A program made the position numbers and the translations under genes. From the NCBI GenBank assembly GCA_963805325.1, contig CAWDTS010000002.1:62001-126000 (forward strand): a stretch of 64,000 bases of DNA, read 5' to 3'. Of this stretch, positions 41,081 through 51,764 are shown in pieces. Origin of the DNA: DASWJZ01 sp963805325 (GTDB taxonomy: Bacteria; Pseudomonadota; Alphaproteobacteria; Rhizobiales; Afifellaceae). The first letter of the stretch is position 1. Each line of letters begins with the position of its first letter. Below the pieces are notes generated by a model. That model did not search any database. It was given only the letters and a program-made list of their open reading frames with translations, and was not told the DNA's origin.

Positions 41081-41157
41081 GGGCGGTTAGCTCAGCTGGT
41101 TAGAGCACCTGGTTTACACCCAGGGGGTCGGGAGTTCGAATCTCTCACCGCCCACCA
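41081..41157 (+). tRNA. tRNA-Val (anticodon TAC)
   Basis: Acceptor gggcggt/accgccc, D-arm gctcagctggttagagc, anticodon arm cctgg-tttacac-ccagg with anticodon TAC, T-arm gggagttcgaatctctc, discriminator A and encoded CCA; 77 bases. Confidence 0.97.
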
Positions 41158-41298
41158 CACGCGACGGCGTCAGTGGATTTCTCCGCTCGTCGTCATCCGG
41201 CTGAGTAAAACGGGTGCGAACTCGCGCTCCACCGCCCCCATTTCCAACCTGCTTTGCTTGACTTGACTCGGGCGAACTCCTATCTCGCACCGGCCCGC

Positions 41299-41375
41299 GG
41301 GGGTGTAGCTCAGTTGGTTAGAGTGCCGGCCTGTCACGCCGGAGGTCGCGGGTTCGAGCCCCGTCACTCCCGCCA
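41299..41375 (+). tRNA. tRNA-Asp (anticodon GTC)
   Basis: Acceptor gggggtg/cactccc, anticodon arm ccggc-ctgtcac-gccgg with anticodon GTC, T-arm gcgggttcgagccccgt, discriminator G (expected for Asp) and encoded CCA; 77 bases. Confidence 0.97.
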
Positions 41376-42199
41376 GTTTCCTCCTTTCCCACTTTCATTC
41401 TGCTGCCCTAACTCCAGCCCGCTGCGGCGGAGAGTTTTCTCCATCGCCACGACGCGCCGGGGAGTTCGTGACGGCTCCAGCGGCGGCGTCAGCGAGTGAC
41501 CTCCGTCGCCAATCGCGGGCGAAGGAAAAGTTGCGCAAATCGAGCTGGTTCTGGCCAACTGACCGAATCGGTGAACACAGAGCCGCGTGGGCGATTGAGC
41601 AAGCGCGGCCCGGGGCCTGAGATGGACAAGCCCGGGCTTCCGTGTGGCGCGGGCTGGCCAATCTGCTCCGCGTGCCGCCATTCCTGCAGTTCCAGCAGCC
41701 AGGAACTGTGATCCCTTAAGCGGTTCACGCACAGTTCTGTTGCCGCGGGCGGTCCGGTAATGCAGTGTGCCGGCATAAAACCTAGCCAGATGGTGGCGAT
41801 GATGATGCGACTGGCTGCGCCTTGTGCGCTGGCTTTCTCCTTGGCGATCGCCGCGACCTCCGCAGGGTGGGGCGCCGAGGCCAAATCTGCTGACAAGAAG
41901 CCCTTTCCGCAATTCAATCTGCTCTTCCCGCCAAGTGACTTCGGTCGCAGCTTCGCGGATCACCGGAAGGATGTCGGCGAAGTGTCACGGCCGTTGCCGC
42001 CGAGCGGACCGGCGTCCAGCCCGTTTTGTGGTCCAAGCTCGCCGTCCTGCCCCTGAGGGACGGCGTTCCCGGCGGCCGGTTCAGGAACCGTTCTCCGGCG
42101 GCCCTTTAGCCGGGGAGCCTCGCCGGACTTGTGGCGGGAGCGCACTGCCGGTATGACGCTGCGCAGCAACGGTTTTTCCGGGCCTCGCGTGGAGTTGAC
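41376..42199. other. Long region between tRNA-Asp and nuoA without a confident gene
   Basis: About 820 bases. The only plausible coding signal is a plus-strand frame ending at 42056 with a signal-peptide-like start (MRLAAPCALAFSLAIAATSA) and a Pro-rich end, roughly 87 residues; there is no good ribosome-binding site and the rest is low complexity, so I leave it uncalled. A small palindrome (aagcccgggctt) lies near 41628. The promoter of the complex I operon is presumably in the last 150 bases. Confidence 0.35.
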
Positions 42200-42565
42200 A
42201 TGCACGCACTGCTCCAAAGCTACCTGCCGATCGTGATCTTCATCGCGGTGGCGCTCGTCATCGGGCTGGCGCTCCTCGTGGCGCCGTTCATCGTCGCCTA
42301 CAAGCAGCCGGATTCTGAGAAGCTCTCCGCCTATGAGTGCGGTTTCGCGGCATTTGACGATGCGCGCATGAAGTTCGATGTGCGCTTCTATCTGGTTGCC
42401 ATCCTCTTCATCATCTTCGACCTCGAAGTGGCCTTCCTGTTCCCTTGGGTCGTGGTGTTCAAGTCGGTCGGGTGGTACGGGCTGTGCTCGGTCATGGCGT
42501 TCCTCGCCGTGCTCACCATCGGGTTCATCTACGAATGGAAGAAGGGCGCGCTCGAATGGGATTGA
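42200..42565 (+). CDS. nuoA: NADH-quinone oxidoreductase subunit A
   Basis: 121-residue membrane subunit of complex I with three helices. N-terminal MHALLQSYLPIVIFIAVALV, the conserved loop KLSAYECGFAAFDDARMKFD and FDLEVAFLFPWVV are diagnostic. The start is the ATG opening this conserved N-terminus; the longer frame is not conserved. Its stop overlaps the nuoB ATG, so the two are translationally coupled. First gene of the operon. Confidence 0.96.
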   Translation: MHALLQSYLPIVIFIAVALVIGLALLVAPFIVAYKQPDSEKLSAYECGFAAFDDARMKFDVRFYLVAILFIIFDLEVAFLFPWVVVFKSVGWYGLCSVMAFLAVLTIGFIYEWKKGALEWD

Positions 42566-43110
42566 TCGGAGCCGCGACGCCCGTCGCACCCGGCGCTGGC
42601 AAGCCCGACCTCGGGCGCGATCCATTCTTCTCCGAAGTCAACAGCGAGCTTGCCGACAAGGGCTGGCTCGTCACCTCCACCGACGAGCTCATCACCTGGG
42701 CGCGCACGGGCTCGCTGATGTGGATGACGTTCGGGCTCGCCTGCTGCGCGGTGGAGATGATCCAGCTCTCGATGCCGCGCTATGACGTCGAGCGCTTCGG
42801 CTTCGCGCCGCGCGCCTCGCCGCGGCAGTCGGACGTGATGATCGTCGCTGGCACGCTCACCAACAAAATGGCGCCGGCGATCCGCAAGGTCTACGACCAG
42901 ATGCCCGAGCCGCGCTACGTCATCTCCATGGGCTCCTGCGCCAATGGCGGCGGCTACTATCACTATTCCTACTCGGTGGTGCGCGGCTGCGACCGCGTGC
43001 TGCCGATCGACATCTATGTTCCCGGCTGCCCGCCGACGGCCGAGGCGCTGCTTTACGGCGTGCTGCTCCTGCAGCGGAAGATCCGCCGCACCGGCACGAT
43101 CGAGCGCTAG
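42556..43110 (+). CDS. nuoB: NADH-quinone oxidoreductase subunit B
   Basis: 184 residues; peripheral-arm subunit that carries iron-sulfur cluster N2 next to the quinone site. Cluster ligands are the tandem Cys in FGLACCAVEMIQ, the Cys in ISMGSCANGGGYYH and the one in YVPGCPPTAEALL. Start is the ATG overlapping the nuoA stop; longer upstream frame is nuoA out of phase. Four bases separate it from nuoC. Confidence 0.96.
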   Translation: MGLIGAATPVAPGAGKPDLGRDPFFSEVNSELADKGWLVTSTDELITWARTGSLMWMTFGLACCAVEMIQLSMPRYDVERFGFAPRASPRQSDVMIVAGTLTNKMAPAIRKVYDQMPEPRYVISMGSCANGGGYYHYSYSVVRGCDRVLPIDIYVPGCPPTAEALLYGVLLLQRKIRRTGTIER

Positions 43111-43113
43111 GAC

Positions 43114-43737
43114 ATGAACGCGTTCTCGCCCATGAAGCGCGGTCTCGCAGAGATTGCCGCGCGCGTCGGCGAAGTGCTCGGGGCGCGCATCGAATCGCAG
43201 CAGATCGCGTTCGAGGAGCTTGCGATCACCGTCGCGCCGGACGCGATCGTCGAGGTGGTGACTTTGCTCCGCGACGACCCGGAGCTCAGGTTCATCTCCT
43301 TCATCGACATCTGCGGCGTCGACTGGCCGGAGCGCGAGAAGCGTTTCGACGTGGTCTATCACTTCCTCAGCCCCCATACGAACCATCGCATCCGCATCAA
43401 GGTGCCGGTCGACGCGGATACGGCCGTGCCCTCCATCAGCGAGGTGTTTCCAGGGGCGACGTGGTTCGAGCGCGAGGCCTACGATCTCTACGGCATCCTG
43501 TTCTCCGGCAACCCTGACTTCCGCCGCATCCTCACCGACTACGGGTTCCGCGGGCATCCGCTCAGGAAGGACTTTCCGCTGACGGGCTTCGTCGAGGTGC
43601 GCTACTCGAACGAAGAGAAGCGCGTCGTCTACGAGCCGGTGAAGCTCCCGCAGGAGTTCAGGAATTTCGATTTCCTCTCTCCCTGGGAGGGGACGGATTA
43701 CGTATTGCCGGGCGACGAGAAGGCGAAGGGTGAATAG
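43114..43737 (+). CDS. nuoC: NADH-quinone oxidoreductase subunit C
   Basis: 207 residues; 30-kDa peripheral subunit. The signature ATWFEREAYDLYGILFSGNP and GFRGHPLRKDFPLTGFVEVR are present, with FRNFDFLSPWEGTDYVLPGD near the end. The last codons (KGE-stop) run into the left inverted repeat of the inserted cassette described next, so the C-terminus may have been altered by the insertion. Confidence 0.95.
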   Translation: MNAFSPMKRGLAEIAARVGEVLGARIESQQIAFEELAITVAPDAIVEVVTLLRDDPELRFISFIDICGVDWPEREKRFDVVYHFLSPHTNHRIRIKVPVDADTAVPSISEVFPGATWFEREAYDLYGILFSGNPDFRRILTDYGFRGHPLRKDFPLTGFVEVRYSNEEKRVVYEPVKLPQEFRNFDFLSPWEGTDYVLPGDEKAKGE

Positions 43738-44198
43738 TCAGTGGTGAATGGTGAGTGGTGAGTAGGAACGGGATGTGGAGACGACTGCCGTCAGCTCATA
43801 CCGCGACCTGCGCGTTTGGCAGGATGCCATGACGCTGGCGACCGTTTGCTACGGCCTGACGAAGGAATTCCCGAAGGAAGAGACTTTTGGAATGTCCTCG
43901 CAGATCCGGAGAGCGGCAGCGTCGATCGCTGCGAATATCGCGGAAGGACACGGGCGCGAGCAGACGCGCTCGTTCATTCAATATTTGCGCATGGCGCAAG
44001 GCTCTTTGAAGGAACTGGAGACGCACCTCCTTTTGTCGGAGCGAGTTGGGCTTGTGGGGACGAAGAAGGTGGCTCCCCTGCTTGCAAGCTGTGACACACT
44101 GGGAAAGATGCTTCGCGCCTACATTCGCTCTCTCCAGAAGCGCGCCGCGGAGGCCTAGAGATGCCTTCCTATTCACTATTTACCACTCACCACCCACT
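43731..44198 (+). mobile_element. Intervening-sequence-type cassette bounded by inverted repeats, inserted between nuoC and nuoD
   Basis: The four-helix-bundle gene is flanked by imperfect inverted repeats built from gtggtgaatggtgagtggtg-like units: the left one at 43737-43768 and the right one at 44166-44198 match in reverse complement at about 24 of 29 positions, including the outer ttccta/taggaa box. No transposase is present. The same type of gene occurs inside 23S rRNA helices of other bacteria and as scattered cassettes, so I read this as a non-autonomous mobile unit. Confidence 0.65.
43775..44158 (+). CDS. Four-helix-bundle protein (23S rRNA intervening-sequence/S23 type)
   Basis: 127 residues. 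The S23/IVP family pattern is plain: YRDLRVWQDAMTLATVCYGL, FPKEETFGMSSQIRRAAASI, AANIAEGHGREQTRSFIQYL and the C-terminal helix LGKMLRAYIRSLQK. The fold is the same as the Avd protein of diversity-generating retroelements, but no reverse transcriptase or variable repeat is in this window. Its cellular role is unknown. GTG start; the ATG two bases earlier is out of frame. It interrupts the otherwise tightly packed complex I operon and should be co-transcribed with it. Confidence 0.88.
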   Translation: METTAVSSYRDLRVWQDAMTLATVCYGLTKEFPKEETFGMSSQIRRAAASIAANIAEGHGREQTRSFIQYLRMAQGSLKELETHLLLSERVGLVGTKKVAPLLASCDTLGKMLRAYIRSLQKRAAEA

Positions 44199-44209
44199 GG
44201 CGATGCGCC

Positions 44210-45400
44210 ATGCCTGAAGCCGACGTCCGCAACTTCAACATCAATTTCGGGCCGCAGCATCCGGCGGCGCACGGCGTGCTGCGCCTCGTTCTGGAGCTCG
44301 ACGGCGAGGTGGTGGAGCGCGTCGATCCGCATATCGGGCTGCTTCACCGCGGCACGGAAAAGCTGATCGAATACAAGACCTACCTGCAGGCGATGCCCTA
44401 TTTCGACCGGCTCGACTACGTCGCGCCGATGAACCAGGAGCATGCGTTCTGTCTCGCCACGGAGCGGCTGCTCGGCATCGAGGTGCCGCGGCGCGGCCAG
44501 CTCATTCGCGTGCTCTATTCGGAGATCGGACGGCTCCTTTCGCATCTTCTGAACGTCACCACGCAGGCGCTCGACATCGGCGCGCTGACGCCGCCGCTCT
44601 GGGGTTTTGAGGAGCGCGAGAAGCTGATGGTCTTCTACGAGCGCGCCTCGGGGAGCCGCATGCATGCGGCGTATTTCCGGCCGGGCGGCGTGCATCAGGA
44701 CCTGCCGCCGAAGCTCGTCGACGACATCGGCGCGTTCTGCGATCCGTTCCTGAAGGTCTGCGACGATATCGAAACCCTGCTCACCGAGAACCGCATCTTC
44801 AAGCAGCGTAACGTCGATATCGGCGTCGTGCCGCTCGACGAAGCGTGGCGGCGCGGCTTCTCGGGCGTGATGGTGCGCGGCTCAGGCGCCGCCTGGGATC
44901 TCCGGAAAGCGCAGCCCTACGAGTGCTACCCGGAGATGGAATTCGACATACCGGTCGGCAAGAACGGCGACAATTACGACCGCTACCTGATCCGCATGAT
45001 CGAGATGCGTCAGGCGACGCGCATCATGAAACAGTGCGTGGAGAAGCTCTCGTCAGCGGAAAATGCCGGGCCGGTCTCCGTCGTCGACAACAAGATCGTG
45101 CCGCCGAAGCGGGCCGAGATGAAGCGCTCGATGGAGGGGCTGATCCACCACTTCAAGCTCTACACCGAAGGCTTCCACGTACCGGCCGGCGAGGTCTACG
45201 CCGCGGTCGAGGCGCCGAAGGGGGAGTTCGGCGTCTATCTGGTGTCGGACGGCACCAACAAGCCCTATCGCTGCAAAATCCGGGCGCCGGGCTTCGCGCA
45301 CCTGCAGGCGATGGACTACATGTGCCGCGGGCACATGCTGGCCGACGTCTCCGCCGTGCTCGGGAGCCTCGACATCGTGTTCGGCGAGGTGGATCGCTAG
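44210..45400 (+). CDS. nuoD: NADH-quinone oxidoreductase subunit D
   Basis: 396 residues; 49-kDa subunit forming the quinone chamber with NuoB. Conserved INFGPQHPAAHGVLRLVLEL, LHRGTEKLIEYKTYLQAMPY, RLDYVAPMNQEHAF and the C-terminal DIVFGEVDR. Intact. Only a weak ribosome-binding site precedes the ATG because the cassette insertion ends 11 bases upstream. A 167-base spacer without a gene separates it from nuoE. Confidence 0.96.
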   Translation: MPEADVRNFNINFGPQHPAAHGVLRLVLELDGEVVERVDPHIGLLHRGTEKLIEYKTYLQAMPYFDRLDYVAPMNQEHAFCLATERLLGIEVPRRGQLIRVLYSEIGRLLSHLLNVTTQALDIGALTPPLWGFEEREKLMVFYERASGSRMHAAYFRPGGVHQDLPPKLVDDIGAFCDPFLKVCDDIETLLTENRIFKQRNVDIGVVPLDEAWRRGFSGVMVRGSGAAWDLRKAQPYECYPEMEFDIPVGKNGDNYDRYLIRMIEMRQATRIMKQCVEKLSSAENAGPVSVVDNKIVPPKRAEMKRSMEGLIHHFKLYTEGFHVPAGEVYAAVEAPKGEFGVYLVSDGTNKPYRCKIRAPGFAHLQAMDYMCRGHMLADVSAVLGSLDIVFGEVDR

Positions 45401-45567
45401 GGGCAAATAGCGCTGCGCTCGCCTGGGTGCTTCTGACCGCCCTGGGGCTGGGATTGCCCCAGATCTTTGGAATTCTGTCGCGGGGCCGGGGCTGGCCTTT
45501 CTGAGCCGAAATGCTAGAACCGCTCTAATCCCAAGACGACCTAGAATCGCAACGGACGACGAGAGTT

Positions 45568-47533
<1,966 letters not shown>

Positions 47534-47538
47534 GCGCG

Positions 47539-47850
47539 ATGAAGCTGCACAAGACCAAGGAGCGTCTCGACGCGAACGATGTGGACCTCTCGGGCTCGTC
47601 GTTCGACAACGTGAATTTGTCGGGCTGCACCTTCCACAACATCAACCTGTCGGGCGCGACGTTCGACGACATCAACATGTCCGGCTGGCGGGTGAACGAC
47701 GTGAACCTTTCTGGGCTGAAGCTCACGAAGGTCAATCTTGCCGGCGCATCGATCAGCGGCGGGCGCTACGACGGGATGACGATCGACGGAATCGAAGTGA
47801 CGGAACTGCTCGCGGCTTATCGGGCGAGCGGAAAAGAAGCGGCGGAGTAG
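47539..47850 (+). CDS. Pentapeptide-repeat protein within the complex I operon
   Basis: 103 residues built of consecutive pentapeptide repeats of the A(D/N)LXX type: VDLSG, VNLSG, INLSG, INMSG, VNLSG, VNLAG alternate with F-centred units such as SSFDN and ATFDD. Such repeats fold into a right-handed quadrilateral beta-helix. No membrane segment or signal peptide. The short C-terminal helix (VTELLAAYRASGKEAAE) could mediate dimerisation. Function unknown; position directly after nuoF (5-base gap, ggag ribosome-binding site) implies co-expression with complex I. Confidence 0.85.
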   Translation: MKLHKTKERLDANDVDLSGSSFDNVNLSGCTFHNINLSGATFDDINMSGWRVNDVNLSGLKLTKVNLAGASISGGRYDGMTIDGIEVTELLAAYRASGKEAAE

Positions 47851-47905
47851 AAATGTTCGGTCGCACGGAACAGGCAACGACCAAGAAACCGAAACGGAGA
47901 GACGC

Positions 47906-48361
47906 ATGCCCAAGACCGGAGCGAAGCCGCGCTCGACGGAGCGCACGCAGCAAGGCGAAGACGGTCAGCGTCCGGCGCGCCGGCGCTGGAGACGCGTCGC
48001 GCGCACGATCTGGCCGACGATCGTCGAGGAAGTCGATGCGCGGCGAGCCCGGCCGGGCTGAAGCTGCCCGATCCGGCGGCATTCCGTCGAGCGGACGTCG
48101 TCGGCGTCCGCTGAGCGCAGCCGGAGACGGACGAGCGGCAGCCGCATCGACGATCTCGCGACGCGCGATCTCGTCGCGATCGTGCAGAACGGCGGCAGCC
48201 TCGAGGTCGACGGGTCGCGATACACCTCCGACGAGCTCGCGCTGCTGGCGGAGAACGTCACCGAGCAGGCGCATCTCAAGATCAACAACAGCGGCAGCTT
48301 CTCGGCCAAGGAGCTCGCGGCGATCGCGCAGACCGGGCCGGGACAGGTGATCTTCGCCTGA
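47906..48361 (+). CDS. Unknown gene between the pentapeptide gene and nuoG (frame broken)
   Basis: Begins MPKTGAKPRSTERTQQGEDG after a ggaga ribosome-binding site and runs 51 codons to a stop at 48060. The same frame reopens for a well-formed C-terminal segment ending in DLVAIVQNGGSLEVDGSRYT, DELALLAENVTEQAHLKINN and a final IFA-stop at 48361, 18 bases before nuoG. The middle, 48050-48150, appears to hold about three single-base shifts. I recognise no family. The protein would be about 150 residues with a basic N-terminal half and an acidic helical C-terminus. Confidence 0.5.
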
Positions 48362-48379
48362 GGCGAAACTGGAACGGGA

Positions 48380-50484
48380 ATGGCAGACCTTCGCAAGCTC
48401 ATCGTCGACGGCACGGAAGTCGAGGTTCCCGCCCACTACACGCTGCTGCAGGCGTGCGAGGAGGCGGGGGCGGAGATTCCGCGCTTCTGCTTCCACGAGC
48501 GGCTGTCGATCGCCGGCAATTGCCGCATGTGCCTGGTGGAGCTGAAGGGCGCGCCGAAGCCGGTCGCGTCCTGCGCCTGGGGCGTGCGCGACTGCCGTCC
48601 CGGCCCGAACGGCGAGCCGCCGGAAGTGCTGACGCGCTCCAAGCTCACCAAGAAGGCGCGCGAAGGGGTGATGGAGTTCCTGCTCATCAACCACCCGCTC
48701 GACTGCCCGATCTGCGACCAGGGCGGCGAGTGCGACCTGCAGGACCAGGCGATGGCCTACGGCGTCGATTCCTCGCGCTTCGCAGGAGAACAAGCGCGCG
48801 GTCGAGGACAAGTATATCGGCCCGCTGGTGAAGACGATCATGAACGCGCTGCATCCATTGCACGCGCTGCATCCGCTTCTCCACCGAGGTCGGCGGGCGT
48901 GTCGGAGCTCGGCGCGACCGGCCGCGGCGAGGACATGGAGATCACCACCTACCTCGAGCGGGCGATGACCTCGGAGCTGCAGGCGAACGTCGTCGACCTC
49001 TGCCCGGTCGGCGCGCTCACCTCCAAGCCCTATGCGTTCAAGGCGCGGCCGTGGGAGCTTTCGAAGACGGAATCGATCGACGTCATGGACGCGCTCGGCT
49101 CCAACATCCGCGTCGACGCGCGCGGCAAGGCGGTGATGCGCATCCTGCCGCGCCTGAACGAGGCGGTGAACGAGGAGTGGATCTCCGACAAGACGCGCCA
49201 CTGCGTCGACGGGCTCGGCGTGCAGCGCCTCGACCAGCCTTATCGTGCGCGCGAACGGCAGGCTGCACGCGGCGACCTGGCAGGAGGCGTTCGCCGCGAT
49301 CGCGCAAGCGCGTCGCGCGCCACGTCGGGCGCGAAGATCGGCGCGCTCGCCGGCGATCTCGCGAGCGTCGAGGAGATGCTACGCGCTGAAGCTCCTGATG
49401 CAGGCGCTCGGCTCGGAGAACATCGACTGCCGGCAGGACGGCGCGGCGCTCGATCCGTCGCTCGGACGCGGCAGCTATATCTTCAACGCGACGGTCGCCG
49501 GCATCGAGAGCGCCGACGCGGTGCTGATCGTCGGCTCCAATCCGCGCAAGGAAGCGCCGGTCCTGAACGCGCGCATCCGCAAGCGCTGGCGCGCTGGCAG
49601 GCTTCCCGTCGCCGTGATCGGCGAGAGCGCCGACCTGACCTATGCCTACGAGCATCTCGGCGCCGGACCGGATTCGCTGTCGCGGCTCGTCGGCGGGCGA
49701 GGGCGGCTTTCTACGAGAAGCTCAAGGCGGCGAAGCGCCCGCTCATCATCGTCGGGCAGGGCGCGCTGACACGGCGAGAACGGCGCGGCGGTCCTCTCCG
49801 CCGCGGCGAAGCTCGCGCTCGATGTCGGCGCGGTGGCGGACGACTGGAACGGCTTCTCCGTGCTGCACACCGCGGCGTCGCGGGTCGGCGGCGCTCGACC
49901 TCGGCTTCGTGCCGGGGAAGGGCGCGGTCGGAGCAGCGCGAGATCGCTGTCCGGCGCGGCGAAGCTCGATCTGCTCTTCCTGCTCGGCGTCGACGAGGTC
50001 GCGGTGCCGGACGGCGCCTTCGTCGTCTATCTCGGGACGCATGGCGACCAGGGCGCGCACCGCGCCGACGTGATCCTGCCCGGCGCCGCTTACACTGAGA
50101 AATCAGGGACTTACGTCAACACCGAGGGCCGCGTGCAGATGGGCAACCGCGCCGCGTTCCCGCCCGGCGACGCGCGCGAGGACTGGTCGATCCTGCGCGC
50201 GCTTTCCGGCGTGCTCGGCAAGACGCTGCCCTTCGACAGCCTGGCGCAGCTTCGCGCGCAGCTCTACCAGGCGCATCCGCATTTCGCGGCGGTCGACGAG
50301 ATTCTGAGCCGGCGCGCGCGCCGACATCGAGCGCCTCGCGGCGCTCGGCGGCGCGATTGGCGGCGCGGCCTTCGCGAGCCCGATCCGCGATTTCTATCTG
50401 ACCAACCCGATCGCGCGCGCCTCGCAGGTGCTTGCCGAATGCTCGGCGATGCATCTCGGCCCGGCGGCGGAGGCGGCCGAATAA
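48380..50484 (+). CDS. nuoG: NADH-quinone oxidoreductase subunit G (frame broken about 14 times)
   Basis: 75-kDa iron-sulfur subunit of complex I. Intact N-terminal part has the 2Fe-2S ligands (RFCFHERLSIAGNCRMCLVE, ASCAWGVRDC) and the 4Fe-4S His-Cys motif HPLDCPICDQGGECDLQDQ. Removing single extra bases near 48782, 48846, 48896, 49243, 49305, 49320, 49379, 49697, 49711, 49773, 49891, 49929, 49943 and 50311 gives a 696-residue protein through CIHCTRCIRFSTEVGGV, VDLCPVGALTSKPYAF, the molybdopterin-oxidoreductase-like domain and a normal end. All pieces are conserved, so sequence error is the likeliest cause. Confidence 0.92.
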
Positions 50485-50485
50485 G

Positions 50486-51549
50486 ATGGGCGTCTTCGTC
50501 AGCGACTATCTGATCCCGGGCGTCCTCATCGTCATCGAAAGCGCGGTGCTGATGGTCGTGCTGCTGATCGTCGTCGCCTATCTGCTCTATGCCGACCGCA
50601 AGATCTGGGCGGCCGTGCAGATTCGGCGCGGGCCGAACGTCGTCGGCCCCTGGGGGCTGCTCCAATCCTTCGCCGACCTCCTGAAGTTCGTGCTGAAGGA
50701 GCCGGTGATCCCGTCGGCGTCGAACAAGGCGATCTTCCTGCTCGCGCCGCTCGTCTCGACGGTGCTCGCGCTCTCCGCCTGGGCGGTGATCCCGGTCTCG
50801 GCCGGCTGGGTGGTCGCCGACATCAATGTCGGCATCCTCTACGTCTTCGCCATCTCCTCGCTCGAGGTCTACGGCGTCATCATGGGCGGCTGGGCGTCGA
50901 ACTCGAAATACGCCTTCCTCGGCGCGCTCCGCTCGGCCGCGCAGATGGTCTCCTACGAGGTCTCGATCGGCTTCGTCATCATCGCCGTGCTTCTGTGCGT
51001 CGGCTCGCTCAACCTCTCCGACATCGTGCTCTCGCAGACCGACGGGCTCGGCACGATGTTCGGGCTGCCGAACAGCCTGCTCGACTGGCACTGGCTGTCG
51101 CTCTTCCCGCTCTTCATCATCTTCTTCATCTCCGGGTTGGCGGAGACGAACCGGCCGCCCTTCGACCTGCCGGAGGCGGAATTGGAGCTCGTCGCCGGCT
51201 TCATGGTCGAATACGCCTCGACGCCGTACATGATGTTCATGCTCGGCGAATACGTCGCCGTCACGCTGATCTGCGCGCTGACCACGATCCTCTTCCTCGG
51301 CGGCTGGCTGCCGCCGATCGCGGTCGCGCCGTTCACCTGGGTGCCGGGATCATCTGGTTCGTGCTCAAGGTCTGCTTCGTCTTCTTCATGTTCGCCATGG
51401 TGAAGGCGATCGTGCCGCGCTACCGCTACGACCAGCTGATGCGGCTCGGCTGGAAGGTCTTCCTGCCGATCTCGCTGGCGCTGATCGTCATCGTCGCGAT
51501 CGTGCTGCAAGCGACGGGCTGGGGCGGGTTGCCGGGAGGGGCGTCCTGA
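50486..51549 (+). CDS. nuoH: NADH-quinone oxidoreductase subunit H (frame broken once)
   Basis: Membrane subunit at the base of the quinone channel; about 354 residues with eight helices. Conserved YADRKIWAAVQIRRGPNVVG, GLAETNRPPFDLPEAELELV and VEYASTPYMMFMLGEY. Here one base seems missing, not added, near 51348: restoring it gives FTWVPGIIWFVLKVCFVFF and the normal end. Starts 1 base after the nuoG stop; its TGA overlaps the next ATG. Confidence 0.94.
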
Positions 51550-51764
51550 TGTCGCTCGCCCTGATCGGTGCGCTCGTCGGGCTGGCCTTCGCGGCGGTCG
51601 AATACGTGCTTTTCGGCGCGCTTTTGGCGCGTACGCTGAGGCGCGGCGCAAAGGGCGCCGGGCCGGCGATCCTCGACCTCGTGCGCAAGGCGCAGATCAT
51701 TCTCTTTCCGATTGCCGGCTATTTCGTCGGCTCGCTCTTCGCGGGGCAGAACGGAGGCTCATGA
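51549..51764 (+). CDS. Small two-helix membrane protein inserted between nuoH and nuoI
   Basis: 71 residues: helix 1 SLALIGALVGLAFAAVEYVL, a short basic cytoplasmic-type loop (ARTLRRGAKGAGPAILDLVRK) and helix 2 AQIILFPIAGYFVGSLFAG. Start ATG overlaps the nuoH TGA and the stop overlaps the nuoI start region, so it is translationally coupled on both sides. Not a known core Nuo subunit; I do not recognise its family. It could be an accessory or assembly factor of complex I. Confidence 0.75.
   Translation: MSLALIGALVGLAFAAVEYVLFGALLARTLRRGAKGAGPAILDLVRKAQIILFPIAGYFVGSLFAGQNGGS

Noticed and set aside
43775..44158. Diversity-generating retroelement (Avd-like protein)
   Set aside because: The protein has the same fold as Avd, but no reverse transcriptase and no template/variable repeat pair is present within the window.
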